DNA from: Butyriboletus loyo
Taxonomy: Eukaryota; Basidiomycota; Agaricomycetes; Boletales; Boletaceae
DNA: 64,000 nucleotides
Assembly: GCA_038093515.1 (NCBI GenBank)
Contig: JBBPSI010000096.1
Coordinates: 1 to 64,000, forward strand
Reading direction: 5' to 3'
The notes beneath the pieces were generated by a model, which was not told the DNA's origin, did not search any database, and saw only the letters and a program-made list of their open reading frames with translations. A program made the position numbers and the translations under genes. Below, in pieces: positions 47,845-59,127 of this stretch (position 1 is its first letter; each line of letters opens with the position of its first letter).

Positions 47845-49807
47845 ATGTCTAGTACTCCCGCCCTCGATTCACAATCGCTCCGCCGCACTCAGTCAACTGG
47901 GGACATTCCCACCGTAACGCAGCCCTCAAGAGCTCGGATATCTGCGTCCCATCGCCGCTCCGCACAGCGTGGTCTAGAAACAACTCCCTCCTCACCCGTG
48001 AACAATGCAGAACCCGCAGAGTAAATCCGATTTTCAATCGTGCCTTCTGTTGATCGCTGATGGTCCCGCAAGACCGATTCCCTGGCTCAGGCAGGCCAGC
48101 CAAACCCATCCGGCACCAGCGCCAGCACCGCCGCAACCCACCCAGCCGCTCTCGAGGTCATTCTTCCAGAGGCTGAAAGAAATATTAGGCATGGGATCAG
48201 ATGCATCCAGGACCAGAAAAGCGTTGGTATCGCTAGTCGGAACTTTGAGTTATAACTTCGTCCAGGTTGGCTTCCCTTTACCCCAAAGTACCCTTCTCAC
48301 TCTGGCGGATCATTAGGCCGCCGCTGTAATAGCACTCCTCAGCGCCGCTTCGGTGATCAAGAGCCCACAGGATCTTGTGATCGATCAAATTCATGCTTGC
48401 GAACGACCTTTGGTGGCCTGGAATAGCATTTGGCTGGTGCGACTTGCATTGTCGTCTGGGTTAACATATTGGAACTACCTCTGCATACGGGCAGCGTGAG
48501 TTGATATTGTTCTACTATGGTATATGTTTTTTTTCATCGAGATCTAGAGATGACGCCCCAAGGGAAGATTCCGAGTCAACTACACAGCAAGGAGAGACTC
48601 AACACACGCGTCCTGGAGACCCAAGGCATCGAAGGCAACAAGATAGAGGGACCTCCACGGCCACCGACTCAGAAGATCCCCCAATGCCCTACAACCGTAT
48701 CTATGCGCGGTTTGTCAACCTACACTTTATTTGCAGCCGATGTTGACTTAGTGCCAGGCTGTCCCTCTTTTTGTCCATGTTCACTCTGACATGGTTCTTG
48801 ACCGCCCACATCCTTGAGTATACTTCCGTAAACACATGTCGTCTTTCTGCCCCACTTGTCTGGTGGCTTACTTTTGGGATTTTGTGTACCATGTACTTGC
48901 TCGTCTTGGAAGTCATTCTCTTCGGTTTTCTTGTATTCATGGTTTTGCCATTCATCATGGTTAGTCCCATGACAATCTCGGCTCTGCATGAAACTGAAGT
49001 TATCTTTTCGAAGCTCTTCTACAGCATCATATTACTTTGCTTGGGCCGTCATCCACTACAAAATCCGCATTACATCAAGCCCGATATCGGGAAGCTCCCA
49101 AAGTCACTCGTTGACCGCATTCCTCTTGTTATCTATATCCCGCCCCCGCCCGATGACACGTCAGCACCCATTTCCCTACCGAAGCCTATTCACACCTATC
49201 CTCCCAAACCACCTGCACCTGTTTTAAGAAAGAGGTTCGCGTTTTTCCGTAGAAAGAACTTGAAGAAGGACAATGTGACGGATTCCAACGCCAAAGATCA
49301 GAGTGCCAGGGTGTCAATGCCTGATACAACTAAAGAACCCGAGGCATGGGAGGATAACTGGGAGGAATGTGAATATCCCTTTGTCAGGCTAGAAGGCAAT
49401 CGTGCTGCGTGTGCGATTTGCCTGATGGACTTCGAAGAGCCGAGGAGGCTTTCTGCAGCTCCTCAACAAGATCCTGATAAGGACGATGCATCGATCGCCC
49501 CAATGCCAACCCGCGCAGAGGGGGCGCTGATTCCAGTTGAAAACATAACCGAGGAAGAGCGAGACGCACTGCCTCGGCTTGAAGATGCCGGCGAAGGCCC
49601 CCAGCCATTACGTCTGCTGGCCTGTGGTCATGTCTTTCATGTGAGCACCCCGATGCATTTATACTATTTTGTTTCTGAATCACCAAACAGAAAACTTGCA
49701 TCGATCCCTGGTTAACCGATGTTTCTGGTCGATGCCCGGTTTGTCAACGCCGTGTTGAGATTGATGAAGAATCACCAAATAAATCTAGGCGGAGACAACG
49801 TCGTTGA
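47845..49807 (+). CDS. Transmembrane RING-H2 E3 ubiquitin ligase
   Basis: The RING-H2 finger at the C-terminus (AACAICLMDFEEPRR ... LLACGHVFHKTCIDPWLTDV ... CPVCQRRVEIDEE) binds two zinc ions and would recruit an E2 enzyme. The N-terminus is Ser/Thr/Pro-rich (MSSTPALDSQSLRRTQSTGD). Middle exons give a hydrophobic segment (AAAVIALLSAASVI) and three further membrane helices: LSLFLSMFTLTWFLTAHILE, WWLTFGILCTMYLLVLEVIL and FYSIILLCLG. A Pro-rich cytosolic linker (IYIPPPPDDTSAPISLPKPI) follows. A long insert of about 60 residues separates the first and second zinc-ligand halves. The final intron (gtgagc...) splits HVFH from KTCID. The stop TGA is at 49805-49807. Membrane-anchored ER or Golgi quality-control ligases have this layout; the substrate is unknown. 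Confidence 0.82.
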
Positions 49808-50167
49808 TTCTTGTAGCGTCCTGCTTTAGACTTGCTGGCAAAGGGAAGATACAATATTCAAGGTAGCGATTCGTAATGTAATATTCTGCGTATTGGACGA
49901 ACTGATACCGTCATCTCGCACCATGTATACGACCGACATACTTTTGGACATGCCAGTACTCCGCGAGTATGGGACTGGGGGCAGAACATCTGCGACACTG
50001 CTCCGTTACCTTTAGTCAGCCTCTAGGCTGAACTAGAGCCTCTTACTCATTCATCCCTTTACTGAAAATATCGCTTAATAAGTTGTGTTATACCGTTGAA
50101 ATTCAAAAGGACTCGCGGTCGGTCTCGTTGGCAACAAACGAGTCTGCTTACTCCGTACGCATCGACG
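49808..50167. other. Gap between RING and Sng1-like genes, nothing seen
   Basis: This 360 bp stretch holds the RING 3' flank and the Sng1-like promoter. No conserved coding or RNA feature is visible. Confidence 0.55.
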
Positions 50168-52170
50168 ATGCCGCTAGCAAACCCTGGGCAACAACTCGAA
50201 AATAATAATACCCTTCCGGATGAGATAGTATATCGGTCTTCTTGTTCTTCGGCGTCGCGCTGATCAGTACGCAGGACCGACCGTTCTCCCATGAACTCTT
50301 CGACATGGACAAGGGTACCGTTGCAGCCAGGAGAGTCTGGGTCAAGATTAGTCTCATGGCTGTTGGGCTCCTGATCTTTATCATATTAGCAATCTTGCCG
50401 ATCTATTGGGCAGCTCTCGGCAGGTCTTCCGGGAATATTCATAACCTGTCTGGGTACGTCGTAGTAAGTACCTTTGACCTTGGGTTTTGGAACGTTCGCT
50501 AAGAAGTCTGCGCTAGGATTTTGACGGGGGACAGATTGGCCAGGCGGTGACGCAAGGATTGTCGACGTTACACGGCCACGACCAACTTTCATGGTTGGTG
50601 CAAGACCCCTCGGATTTTCCAAACGGACCATCGGACGTTCAGATGGCTCTTCTTGATCATCGTTTTTGGGTGGCCGTAACTGGTGCCTGACCTCACGCTT
50701 TGAGCTTTGGAGTCGTCTGACGGACCGTTCTTAGTTAACCCCGGTGCGACCTCCAACTTACTTGCGGCAATAAACTCCACCGATTCAACGTATAATACTT
50801 CTCAGGCAATCAGTGCCTACCTGACAAACGCAAGGAACGAAGCTGCGTAGTGAGCATTCACACCTCGCGTTAAGATGACACATGGTGATGTTCTTCTTCC
50901 AGCCGCACCATCATTTCTCCAATGGTAAGAGGGTCTTGTTTCATGCCCTGGATATTCGACGACACATTATTGGCTTATAGGTAAACGCGATCCTCACGAA
51001 CATCACGCAGAAGTTCAATGTAGCTTTTGCGAGGCAATTAGCGTCACATCCAAACCTTACTGGCTTGATGAACACGGCACCATCCCTTGTGACGCTACCC
51101 GTTAGCTACGCAGTGAATGACCTCAGGCCATTCGATGTTCCCGTGTATGTCCTCACAGCATGCGAGACGAGTGTTACTAATCCTTTCCAGGGCATCCGCC
51201 GTTGATTTTGTCGGACTTATATATCTCACGATCCTTGCGGTAGGCGTGCTTTACTACGCTACTATGATTGCTGACTGGTTGTTTTATAGTTCATATTAAC
51301 TGTGAGTCCGACTCGACGAGTTGCCACTCGGGCTAATTTAATTCCATTCCTTCAGAACCAACTTTCGGCTGCGGATACCCAGAGTGGTTTCGGCAGGCGT
51401 TTGACACTGAGGTCATTAATCTTGATGCGATTGCTCTGGCCTTTCATCCTGTATTTCTTCATCTCGGTGAGCAAACTTGTTTTACATACTTCGCTTAAAC
51501 TCAACATATTTGCAGCTCGTGTATTGTTTGTTAAGCCTGGCGTTCGGTGTCCCATTCGGACGCTAGTGAGTCGGTTTTATTGTTTTCTGAGCTGAGCACG
51601 TACTGATGCTCACATAGTTATGGTGCCGGCTTCGTTATTTATTGGATGATGTCCTGGATGGCGATGACTGCACTGCACGCTTCTTCTTGTTTGCCAGGAG
51701 CTACCATTCTCACGCGTAGATAGGGGATTTGCATTGGAATCCATGATCACCCTTTTGACGTTCAAGTTCATTCCAGTCTTTCTTATCCTGTGGATTATCG
51801 GTAGGTCATTGTTTTTTGAGCAACCGTCCAGTGACTCATAATCACAACGTTGCGTAGTCAATGTTTCTGTGTCATACTACCCCATCGAAATGCTTCCAAT
51901 CATATTTCGATATGGGTATGCGATGCCGTTCTATAACGTTTCCGACACTGCCCGTGCGGTTATCTTCAATACGAAAAACCAAAGTACGTGAAATAGCCAA
52001 GGGAAAACATATTGTCCTGAGTGCAGTTCATGTTTTCAGTCGGACTCAACTTTGGTGTACAGTTTGGGTGGATTGCAGTTTCCTGCATCACTCTGCCTAT
52101 CTTCCTGTGGTTTGTTCGAAACCGACAGGTTCAGGCTTGGCGTGAGTCGCAGGCCAAGGTGAAATTATGA
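50168..52170 (+). CDS. Sng1/DUF3533-family membrane protein
   Basis: Fungal DUF3533 proteins (Sng1, nitrosoguanidine resistance) are polytopic membrane proteins with a large extracellular loop. MPLANPGQQLENNNTLPDEI is joined by a gtatat...acgcag intron to DRPFSHELFDMDKGTVAARR and VWVKISLMAVGLLIFIILAI, the first membrane helix. A loop with SWLVQDPSDFPNG and likely N-glycosylation sites (NST, NLT) follows, then RTIISPMVNAILTNITQKFN, a family-like block. After introns come four or five further helices, for example VDFVGLIYLTILA, LRSLILMRLLWPFILYFFIS and LVYCLLSLAFGVPFGRYGAG. The end is VQAWRESQAKVKL with TGA at 52168-52170. About ten short introns are needed. The family is clear from the layout and loop wording; its transport role is inferred from Sng1. 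Confidence 0.78.
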
Positions 52171-52456
52171 AAGAAGAAGAAAGACATGATATATTCTCTC
52201 CAATCTGATATTAATTGTACGACAGCCAGTTTAATCCTACTTACAGCTTCTCTATCCGTCATATCTACTAATCTGTTTTGACTGCAGCGGCTTTACACAG
52301 TAAAATGTTATTTTAGTGACTGGTTCTGCATTGCCGGTTATCCATTAATCGTCATCGTAATTGTGTATGCTTGAAGAAACGGGAATGAATGGGGATGGCA
52401 GATGATCTATCGAAAAATGATAGGGAATAAAGTATAGTAAGAAGTCCCCGGCGTGT

Positions 52457-53220
52457 TTAGGTTGGTCCCGGTCCTGGATTGTTTGACTCGGTCCCCGGTT
52501 TTGTCGCCCCAACTGGTACATCCTCCTGAGCGACACGCATTTCTGCCTCTATCCGTTCACGTGCACGGACCACCTTTGATTGTAGGTAATGCGAATGTGT
52601 GGGTGGTGGTGGTGGTGGTCTACCAGCTCGCGAACTGGCCGCTGGTGGGTCTGGCGCAGGTCGAGGAGCGTTTACTTTGAACAAGTGCTCGTAGTTCTAA
52701 GCAAGCACACGTTTTAGTTGCTCCATCGCGGTTGCAGGTGACTGGATGTCCACTCACCTTCATCACATTCTCCATAACCTCCCCACGTTTCACGTTGAGA
52801 ATGAGATGTGCCTCATCCAATGCCATACGGTGTTCGCGCGTCAATTTGTCGGTTGCCGAACCGGAAGTAGCATTGCGTACGCCTGAGATGTCAGAGCTTA
52901 GCGCCTCTGGACGGTGTTTGGCATCTGAGAAAGAAAGGACGACAGACGAGGAAATGAGCCAAGGCACAACGTTTGTCAGTCATACCGTTACATTGAGCGG
53001 GAGACATGCATCGTACTTTGAATAGCTTGTCTGCCAGCTGCGGCGAGAGCCTTGCCGAATATTTGTGCCCCAGTAAAGAGAATTTGCCCGACGAGCCTTG
53101 GTACGGACTACCATAGGAATGTAAGTGGCACGTCTGTCTCGCTAGAGCTACATACCATGAAGTCAAAGTCGAATAGTTGTAGAAACGGACATGCAAGTGC
53201 TTATGCTCAATTGCATCCAT
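52457..53220 (-). CDS. PAM16: Mitochondrial import motor subunit Pam16 (Tim16)
   Basis: Pam16 is the J-like partner of Pam18 in the presequence translocase motor at the inner membrane. The core exon reads LVGQILFTGAQIFGKALAAA, then GRQAIQ; a gtacga...ttctcag intron joins it to NAKHRPEALSSDISGVRNAT. SGSATDKLTREHRMALDEAH and LILNVKRGEVMENVM follow (degenerate J domain with DKL in place of HPD, normal for Pam16). After the last intron come NYEHLFKVNAPRPAPDPPAA and THSHYLQSKVVRARERIEAE, ending NNPGPGPT. The 5' exon is less sure: the phase requires it to end TCATG|gtatgt, giving an atypical N-terminus MDAIEHKHLHVRFYNYSTLT, longer than in most homologues. The start codon is 55 bp from that of RPA43 on the other strand. 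Confidence 0.87.
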
Positions 53221-53274
53221 CACGTGATCATCGAAAATTGCTCGACTTCGGACCGACCAGGACAAGGACCGTTG
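53221..53274. promoter_or_regulatory. 54 bp gap between the PAM16 and RPA43 start codons
   Basis: The two predicted start codons are divergent and only about 54 bp apart, so at least one promoter must overlap the other gene. The gap includes the palindrome CACGTGATCA just beside the PAM16 start; CACGTG is the E-box-type core bound by bHLH factors such as Cbf1. Confidence 0.45.
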
Positions 53275-54701
53275 ATGACCATGACTGGCGTACTTTCAGA
53301 TTCTCAGTCTAAAAAGCGGAAACATCACCTCGACACAACTCCCAGTACATCACAAAAGAAGAAAGAAAAACGACACAAGTCAACGGCGCAATCGGTCGCA
53401 CCTCCCTCGGAAGATGCATTGTTGTCGCAAAAGCGGAAGTCACCAAAAACTCCCAAAGACAAGGGGAAATCACGCGTGTTGGACCACCCGAGTGAGTTCC
53501 GCGTGATCAACGCCAGTCTCGCCCTTTCCATCCCCCCTGTCTTTGCCTCCGATCTACGCGCTGGGGTGGAAGAAATGCTAGATAGCATGGTTATGCGGTG
53601 AGCGTTGGAATCTATGACTGTGTGCCTCCTTTGTTGATGAACGGGCGCTGATCGGTCATTACATTCCCCAACGGCTAGATATATTCCATCCCTGCAAGGT
53701 GTACTCTTGGCACATTCAAACATACGGTTCCTGAGCCAGACTGCAAGTGTACATGGTGATTGCCCTTTTGCGGTGTGTAACGTGAGCTTCGATGCGACCG
53801 TTTGGGGGCCCCGAGTCTCGATGAAACTAGGTATGCATTAATCTTCTTGGTCTCGTTCATTGTGCATACTTATGATGTAATCATTTATTCCTTGCGCAAT
53901 GCATGCACACCATTGTTTTACTCTTGTGCAGTGGGTAGAATAAGCGTGTGTTCTCCTGATCATATCTCTCTTCTCGTGCATCGGACCTTCAATGTCTCGA
54001 TCCCTCGACATCATATTCCGCAGGACCAGTGGCTGTTCGAGTATGGGCCAGCAGAAAACGACCCAGAGTTTGGAGAAGGAAGAGACTGGGATACAGACGG
54101 TCAACCAAAATGCGCAGCTGATAGACAGGGCGACGTAGAGATGGGCGATTCCACCGGGCCGAAAGTTTCTGGAGAGACCCAGGAAGCGGAAAGTAGTGGT
54201 TGCTGGGTACACCATTTGACAGGAGTAAAACTTGGTGATCCGGATGGTTACGTTGAATTCATAGTGATCGGGTATGTTCCTTCTCGGATCTATTCTGACG
54301 ATACGGGTCCTTCTACTCTGATGCCTTATTGAACACAACGATTCGACAGACTGACGGTGGCAAACGAGATGCTGTCACTACAAGGGTCTATCCAACCAGA
54401 CCCGTTCTCCCCAGAACATGTCCCGCACCCCGACAAGAGAACCTCTTCTCCCGCTTTTCACCAGGATGAGACATCGGAAGTCGAGGCCCATGTTGAAAGT
54501 GCCGAAGAAGAGGAAGACGAGAGTGACGAAGATGGGTTTAAACACCTTGCGAGGCTCACGAATGCGGCCCGGGCGACCCAGAAAGCGAAGCGCGCCAAAG
54601 AAGAGGCAGAGCGACTTGAAAAGTCAACAAAACGAAAGCGACGAGAAAGTCGTGGTGTTGTTAATGAAGGTCCTCGCCATGGTAAGAGAGCAGAAAGGTA
54701 G
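53275..54701 (+). CDS. RPA43: RNA polymerase I subunit RPA43
   Basis: RPA43 with RPA14 forms the Pol I stalk that binds Rrn3. A basic Lys-rich N-terminus (SQKKKEKRHKSTAQSV) precedes FRVINASLALSIPPVFASDL and RAGVEEMLDSMVMRYIPSLQ, which open the Rpb7-like SHS2 half. GVLLAHSNIRFL and FAVCNVSFDATVWGPRVSMK follow, then LVGRISVCSPDHISLLVHRT and FNVSIPRHHIPQDQWLFEYG, the OB-fold half. After an acidic insert come GCWVHHLTGVKLGDPDGYVE and FIVIGLTVANEMLSLQGS. The C-terminal tail is long, acidic then basic (EEEEDESDEDGFKHLARLT ... RHGKRAER). The order matches A43. Start ATG at 53275; a second in-frame ATG follows two codons later. Confidence 0.85.
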
Positions 54702-56284
54702 CGAATAAAGGAGACGACATGTAATGCTGTTGTCTGTCACCTCGTCCCCTTGATTGGAGGGCCTAATTGACCATGCCGTTCGTCATATGGGGAGGTAGCA
54801 TGTGCTGGAGTCTCTGAGAACGAGGAAGTGGAGATGGGTGTGAGTACCGATTCTCACAGGTAGCGATCGTATACTTGGAACGCGCTCGCACGAACAACGG
54901 ATTATGGTCGGTGCCTGTAGACTAGCTACGTAGAGAACAACAACCACAGGATCAATATAGTGGCTCAGCTGGGCCTTCAAGCTTCGCCCGCCATCTACTG
55001 CACATGTAGCAGTGCTAGCTCAAATTACCAGATCCTCATCAGCGAGCCTAGCCGAGAATTGGTGCCACCGCCTCGAACACGACGCACCTCACCGTAGCCG
55101 TTCAAGGGGGGGTTGGGCTGAACGTTACGCATGATTCACGGGCCGGTAAGAAAGTTCAAACTAGCGCATTGCTCGCCGCCATCTCACCCCATGATGGGAT
55201 CTTATATTTAGCAAGTCTTCCGAGTTCCAGCTGGATCCAAAACGTTATGTAGATCGCCTTCGCCCGTGTTCTACCCAGTTTGGGCCGGTATACCTATATA
55301 ATCCAAATCAAACTTACTGTGCTGCAGAATCCGCCTCGGATCTTCACTGCACGTTCTAGGAGCACCTGGCGAGGTGTGTCTCACCCGAACTTCTGAAAAT
55401 GCACCAAAAACAGATGGTCCAAAACTAGATCTTCACCCGACTTGAACCGAACAAATGGTCCGAAACCGTCACTGACGCGGATAGTATCCGTTGTAAACAA
55501 CAATGAAGGCGACAGCTCAAGTCGGAGATACGTCGATGATTGAGAGCGTCTTGTTTGAGCAAGCTGGATTAGGAACATGCGAAGGCGGTCTAGCGTTTTC
55601 AAAAGCCATCGGGTTCAATATTGCGTTCGGTGGTCCACCACGGGCTTTTTATTTCCTGTGAGTAAACTTGCCACCGGACCCACAGCGACTCCACACTGTA
55701 CAGTTGAGGGCAGTTGACAACTTTACATTGGAATTTGACATCCAGATACGTCAACGCACCAAGAATACATCGCCCTACATGTGCTGAGCTGTACTATTGC
55801 GGCGTCACACGAGTAGAACTGTGTGCTTGCTCGGTCGCGTGAGGCATTCTATCCTTTGCTCCACGCGTCGGCGGAATGCCGCTAGAGGGTGAGCCTTTTG
55901 CGTCCATGTGGACTGATCCCCTCTCGTTGCAAGTCAGTTTATCTGCTCTTTACCCGATTGGTCACCTTTTTAATTGCAATCTGATGCATATCGCCTCAAC
56001 CTTTGGTTTTTTCCACGCAGACCCAGGAAATCAATCTTGGGCGAAGATAGGAGCACATGGTGAACATCATGAATACGTTTTATCGCTCACAGGTGCACAG
56101 GGACAAGGATAAGATAGGTTAGTGTCCGGGAAATCATCGGATTCCTCAGGGAGAGCATACCTGTTGACGCCGTCTCATGAGAACATCAAGACGTATGCTC
56201 AGCGTATAAAGGTTGCAGGATACTCTCTTTCCACCTCAGGCTCTCGCTGTATCGACGGTCCACAGTTCCTTCCGAATCTTCATC
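54702..56284. other. Gene-poor 1.6 kb region upstream of the G1 protease
   Basis: This is the longest gene-free stretch in the window. The few short open frames (for example 55381-55602 and 55876-56112) have no recognisable content and no supporting splice signals. I see no terminal repeats, transposase remnant, rRNA or tRNA. A TATAAA sits at 56205. It may hold an extended promoter of the secreted protease or relic sequence too decayed to identify. Confidence 0.5.
56205..56210 (+). promoter_or_regulatory. TATA box of the G1 protease gene
   Basis: TATAAA lies 75 nt upstream of the protease ATG (56285), followed by a CT-rich stretch (ctctttccacctcagg) in which transcription probably starts. 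A consensus TATA box with a short leader is common in strongly or inducibly expressed fungal secreted-enzyme genes. Confidence 0.6.
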
Positions 56285-57161
56285 ATGGTCTCCAAGTTCG
56301 CCTTTCTCACCAACCTTTTGCTCGCCTCTGCAGCTCTGGCTGCTCCTTCCTCTCGTATGGCGGATCGCCTTGCTCGCCGTCGCGAGAATCGCCAGTCGCA
56401 ACCCCTCAACCGTGTTGAGGTGCCTGCTGGCGCTGTCTCCAATGTACAGTACAGCTCCAACTGGGCTGGTGCTGTCTGGGCTGAGGGTGACGTTCGTATC
56501 ATCCCCATGGTCCACGATTATCCCCAATTTCACCATTTCACCAACAGGGAACTTTCACCACCGTCACAGGTACCTTCACCGTCCCCACCCCCTCGGGCAG
56601 TAGTGGTGCTGCCTCTGCTTGGGTCGGTATCGACGGTGATACCTGCGGAAACGCTATCCTTCAGACTGGTATCGACTTTACGATCTCTGGCGGAGCGGTC
56701 TCGTACGATGGTGAGAGACGTCGAACTTTTCAGCCTAGATTGGTTTTCATCATTAAACAGCTTGGTACGAGTGGTACCCCGACTACGCCTACGATTTCTC
56801 TGGAATTAGCATCAGTGCTGGTGACGTTATCCAGACCACCGTCACCGCTTACTCTACGACCTCTGGCATAGCGGTGATTGAGAACTTGACCACTGGCCAG
56901 ACCGTCCAGCAGGAACTCAGCTCAGCGTATGCTCTTTGCGAGCAGAATGCTGAGTGGATCGTCGAGGACTTTGAGGAGAACGGTAGCCTTGTTCCCTTCG
57001 CGGACTTTGGCACCGTGACCTTCGATAGTGCCACTGCCTCTGGCCCCAGTGGCACTACTTACACCCCCTCTGGTGCCACCATCATCGACATTGAACAATA
57101 CAACCAAGTGCTCACCTCCGTCACCACCAGCGGAGAGACCGTCACCGTCAAGTACGTCTAA
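56285..57161 (+). CDS. Secreted glutamic endopeptidase (peptidase family G1, eqolisin)
   Basis: G1 peptidases are acid-active secreted proteases using a Gln-Glu pair. The signal peptide is MVSKFAFLTNLLLASAALAA; a propeptide with dibasic sites (RLARRRENRQSQPLNR) follows. The mature part starts SNVQYSSNWAGAVW. A gttcgt...caacag intron joins AEGD to GTFTTVTGTFTVPTPSG. The catalytic Gln is in WVGIDGDTCGNAILQTG; an intron near 56710-56760 then joins SYD to AWYEWYPDYAYDFSGISIS. The catalytic Glu lies in NAEWIVEDFEENGSLVPFAD. The end is SGETVTVKYV with TAA at 57159-57161. Both catalytic residues are present, so it should be active. Likely role: nutrition or host and substrate protein digestion at acidic pH. 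Confidence 0.9.
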
Positions 57162-57564
57162 ACGGGTCGGTGGCGAGTCGTGTATATTTATACCGGTAGT
57201 GTTGTTTATGGGTATCTATCTCGGCAAAATGACAAATGTATCACTTGCGACACGGTAGTCCCAGTTGCTGGATATCAAGTCTCAACCTGATCAGTTAGTT
57301 GATCACATCAGATATCTCCGATACATATCCTCATCTAGATAAAATTATCATCTCTGACCATAATAAACACCATGCTATATCAGCCTACGTGAAGTGAATT
57401 GGATCAGATACTGTACGATGTTGCGTCTCATGGCAATATCGACGCAATGACAAACCACACAAGACAGGTTACAAGGGTAAAATAGAAACACAAGAGGGGC
57501 AACTTGGCGCTATTACAATTGATACATCAGATGGACCCAAGTAGATGGCCAAGCTTCAAATCAT
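57162..57564. other. Gap between convergent genes, nothing seen
   Basis: The stop codons of the protease and the phosphatase face each other across 403 bp. The stretch is A/T-richer than its surroundings and contains short inverted motifs such as tgatcagttagttgatca near 57287-57304, which could fold as a hairpin. No gene is seen. Confidence 0.5.
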
Positions 57565-58943
57565 CTACCCACTGGCCCGTGGGTTAGTCTGCTTGAGGCG
57601 CACAACAACGACAGTCACGTTATCATTAGTTTGCCGCGACAATGCGTGCCGCACGAGTGTCTGACTTGCTTCTTGTGCATCCTCAATGTTCCGTATCAAG
57701 TCAATGGCCCCCTGATCGCCTGTGATATCCCATAGCTTTGACAGCATCAGATAAGCAAGCGCACGTTAAAGGAAGAGTACGCACCCCGTCACATGCCAGG
57801 ATCAAGAATTCGTCGTCGTCGCACAGTTGCGTCTCCGTAGTGTAGGGAGACCCGACGACAAATTCCTTCATGGAGGAATCGCCCAAAGATCTCGTGACGG
57901 CGAGCACACCATTGACGCGCCCGCTCATGACAAAGCCGCCCGCATCCATGATGCGCTTCGCTTCTTGTTTGTCGGAACCTTTGTGATCGTACGTCAAGCG
58001 CACAGCCTTTCCAGCCCGACAAAGAACCCCTCGCGCGTCACCTGCATTAGCACTGTACAGCACGCGGCGGAGTGATGGGGGAGGTGATATCACAGCGGAG
58101 GGATTTGCTTGAGAGGGGGAAGGCGTTGGGGTACCAGGTGAGAGTGGAGGCGAGCCGCCGCCTCCGCCGAGGTTTTTTAAAGCACGAGCAAAGCGACTGG
58201 TGGGTGATCCACTCTTGGCTTTCTTGTTTTTCTTGTTTTTGTCAGATCCAGGTGCATCTTCACCCGAGTCGCTGACAGGAGATTCTGAGCCACTTCTGCA
58301 ACTTTTAATATCCTCCGGACTGGGAGTTGCAGCGGATGGTTGGGTGGCGATCGGAGATGTAAGAAATGATTGTCGGCCGTCCGCATCTTCGATACGCAAA
58401 AATGCAGTCACGGCTGTGCAGCCCGAGTGAATTTTACCATCAGATTCTTCACAGAGGCGAGATATACGTCTGTCGACATTGTGGAATGTCTCGTTAAGGA
58501 TGTCAGGGATCATCGTTGACGAGGAGGTGCGTAAGGAGTCCAGAAGGTACTGCCGTGAAGAAGCATGATGAGATTAGGGTGTGGTTGAGGTATAGTCGTG
58601 ACATTTACCTCGTGAAAATGTTGGCCGCACCACTCGGCGGCGTGTTTCCCCGCATGACCATCGAACACTGCGAAGAATCCTTGTCCTCTGATACCGGCGA
58701 AATCGACGACGAAAGAGTGCGCGTCTTCCATGTACCTGCGCGTGCCCTTGTCCTCGGACACGCCGACCTGGAATGCAGTGTTCCCGACAGAGTGCTGGTT
58801 GAGGATCTACGAGACAGAGGATGTGGTTATCTCGCATTGCTGGGGGATCTACAGAAACATACCCCGAATGTGTCAAGACCATCTGCGGTGGTGATGGACT
58901 TTGAACGAGCGTTTGGGGAATCTGAAAAACGAGGTGTCGCCAT
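57565..58943 (-). CDS. PP2C-family serine/threonine phosphatase
   Basis: PP2C (PPM) phosphatases are Mg/Mn-dependent monomers; fungal Ptc proteins dampen stress MAP kinases. MATPRFSDSPNARSKSITTA is joined by a gtatgt...ctcgtag intron to ILNQHSVGNTAFQVGVSEDK. Metal-site motifs are RRYMEDAHSFVVDF and GFFAVFDGHAGKHAAEWCG. HSGCTAVTAFLRI follows, then a Ser/Pro/Gly-rich insert of about 90 residues (SPIATQPSAATPSPEDIKSC to GGGGGSPPLSPGT). LYSANAGDARGVLCRAGKAV comes next, then LTYDHKGSDKQEAKRIMDAG and VNGVLAVTRSLGD. FLILACDG is joined by an intron to LWDITGDQGAIDLI. TNDNVTVVVVRLK closes the fold. All metal-binding aspartates are present. Start ATG at 58941-58943. Confidence 0.88.
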
Positions 58944-59127
58944 GGAAGTGGTGGTGGATGGGGAAGAAGCAGGAAATTCAGATAGAGATCGACTACACTC
59001 ATTGTCGGTCACGTGCACCGCGACATCAGCTGTAGATTTCGGTGTGTCGGGTATCTCCGACTGGTCTACCTTCTCCTCCTCCCTCTGTCTGATTGTCCGC
59101 CTTTTTCGATACCCTCGAAAACTGTGG

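Noticed and set aside
54702..56284. Transposon remnant or tRNA in the gene-poor region
   Set aside because: No terminal repeats, target duplication, transposase-like translation or cloverleaf could be found by eye.
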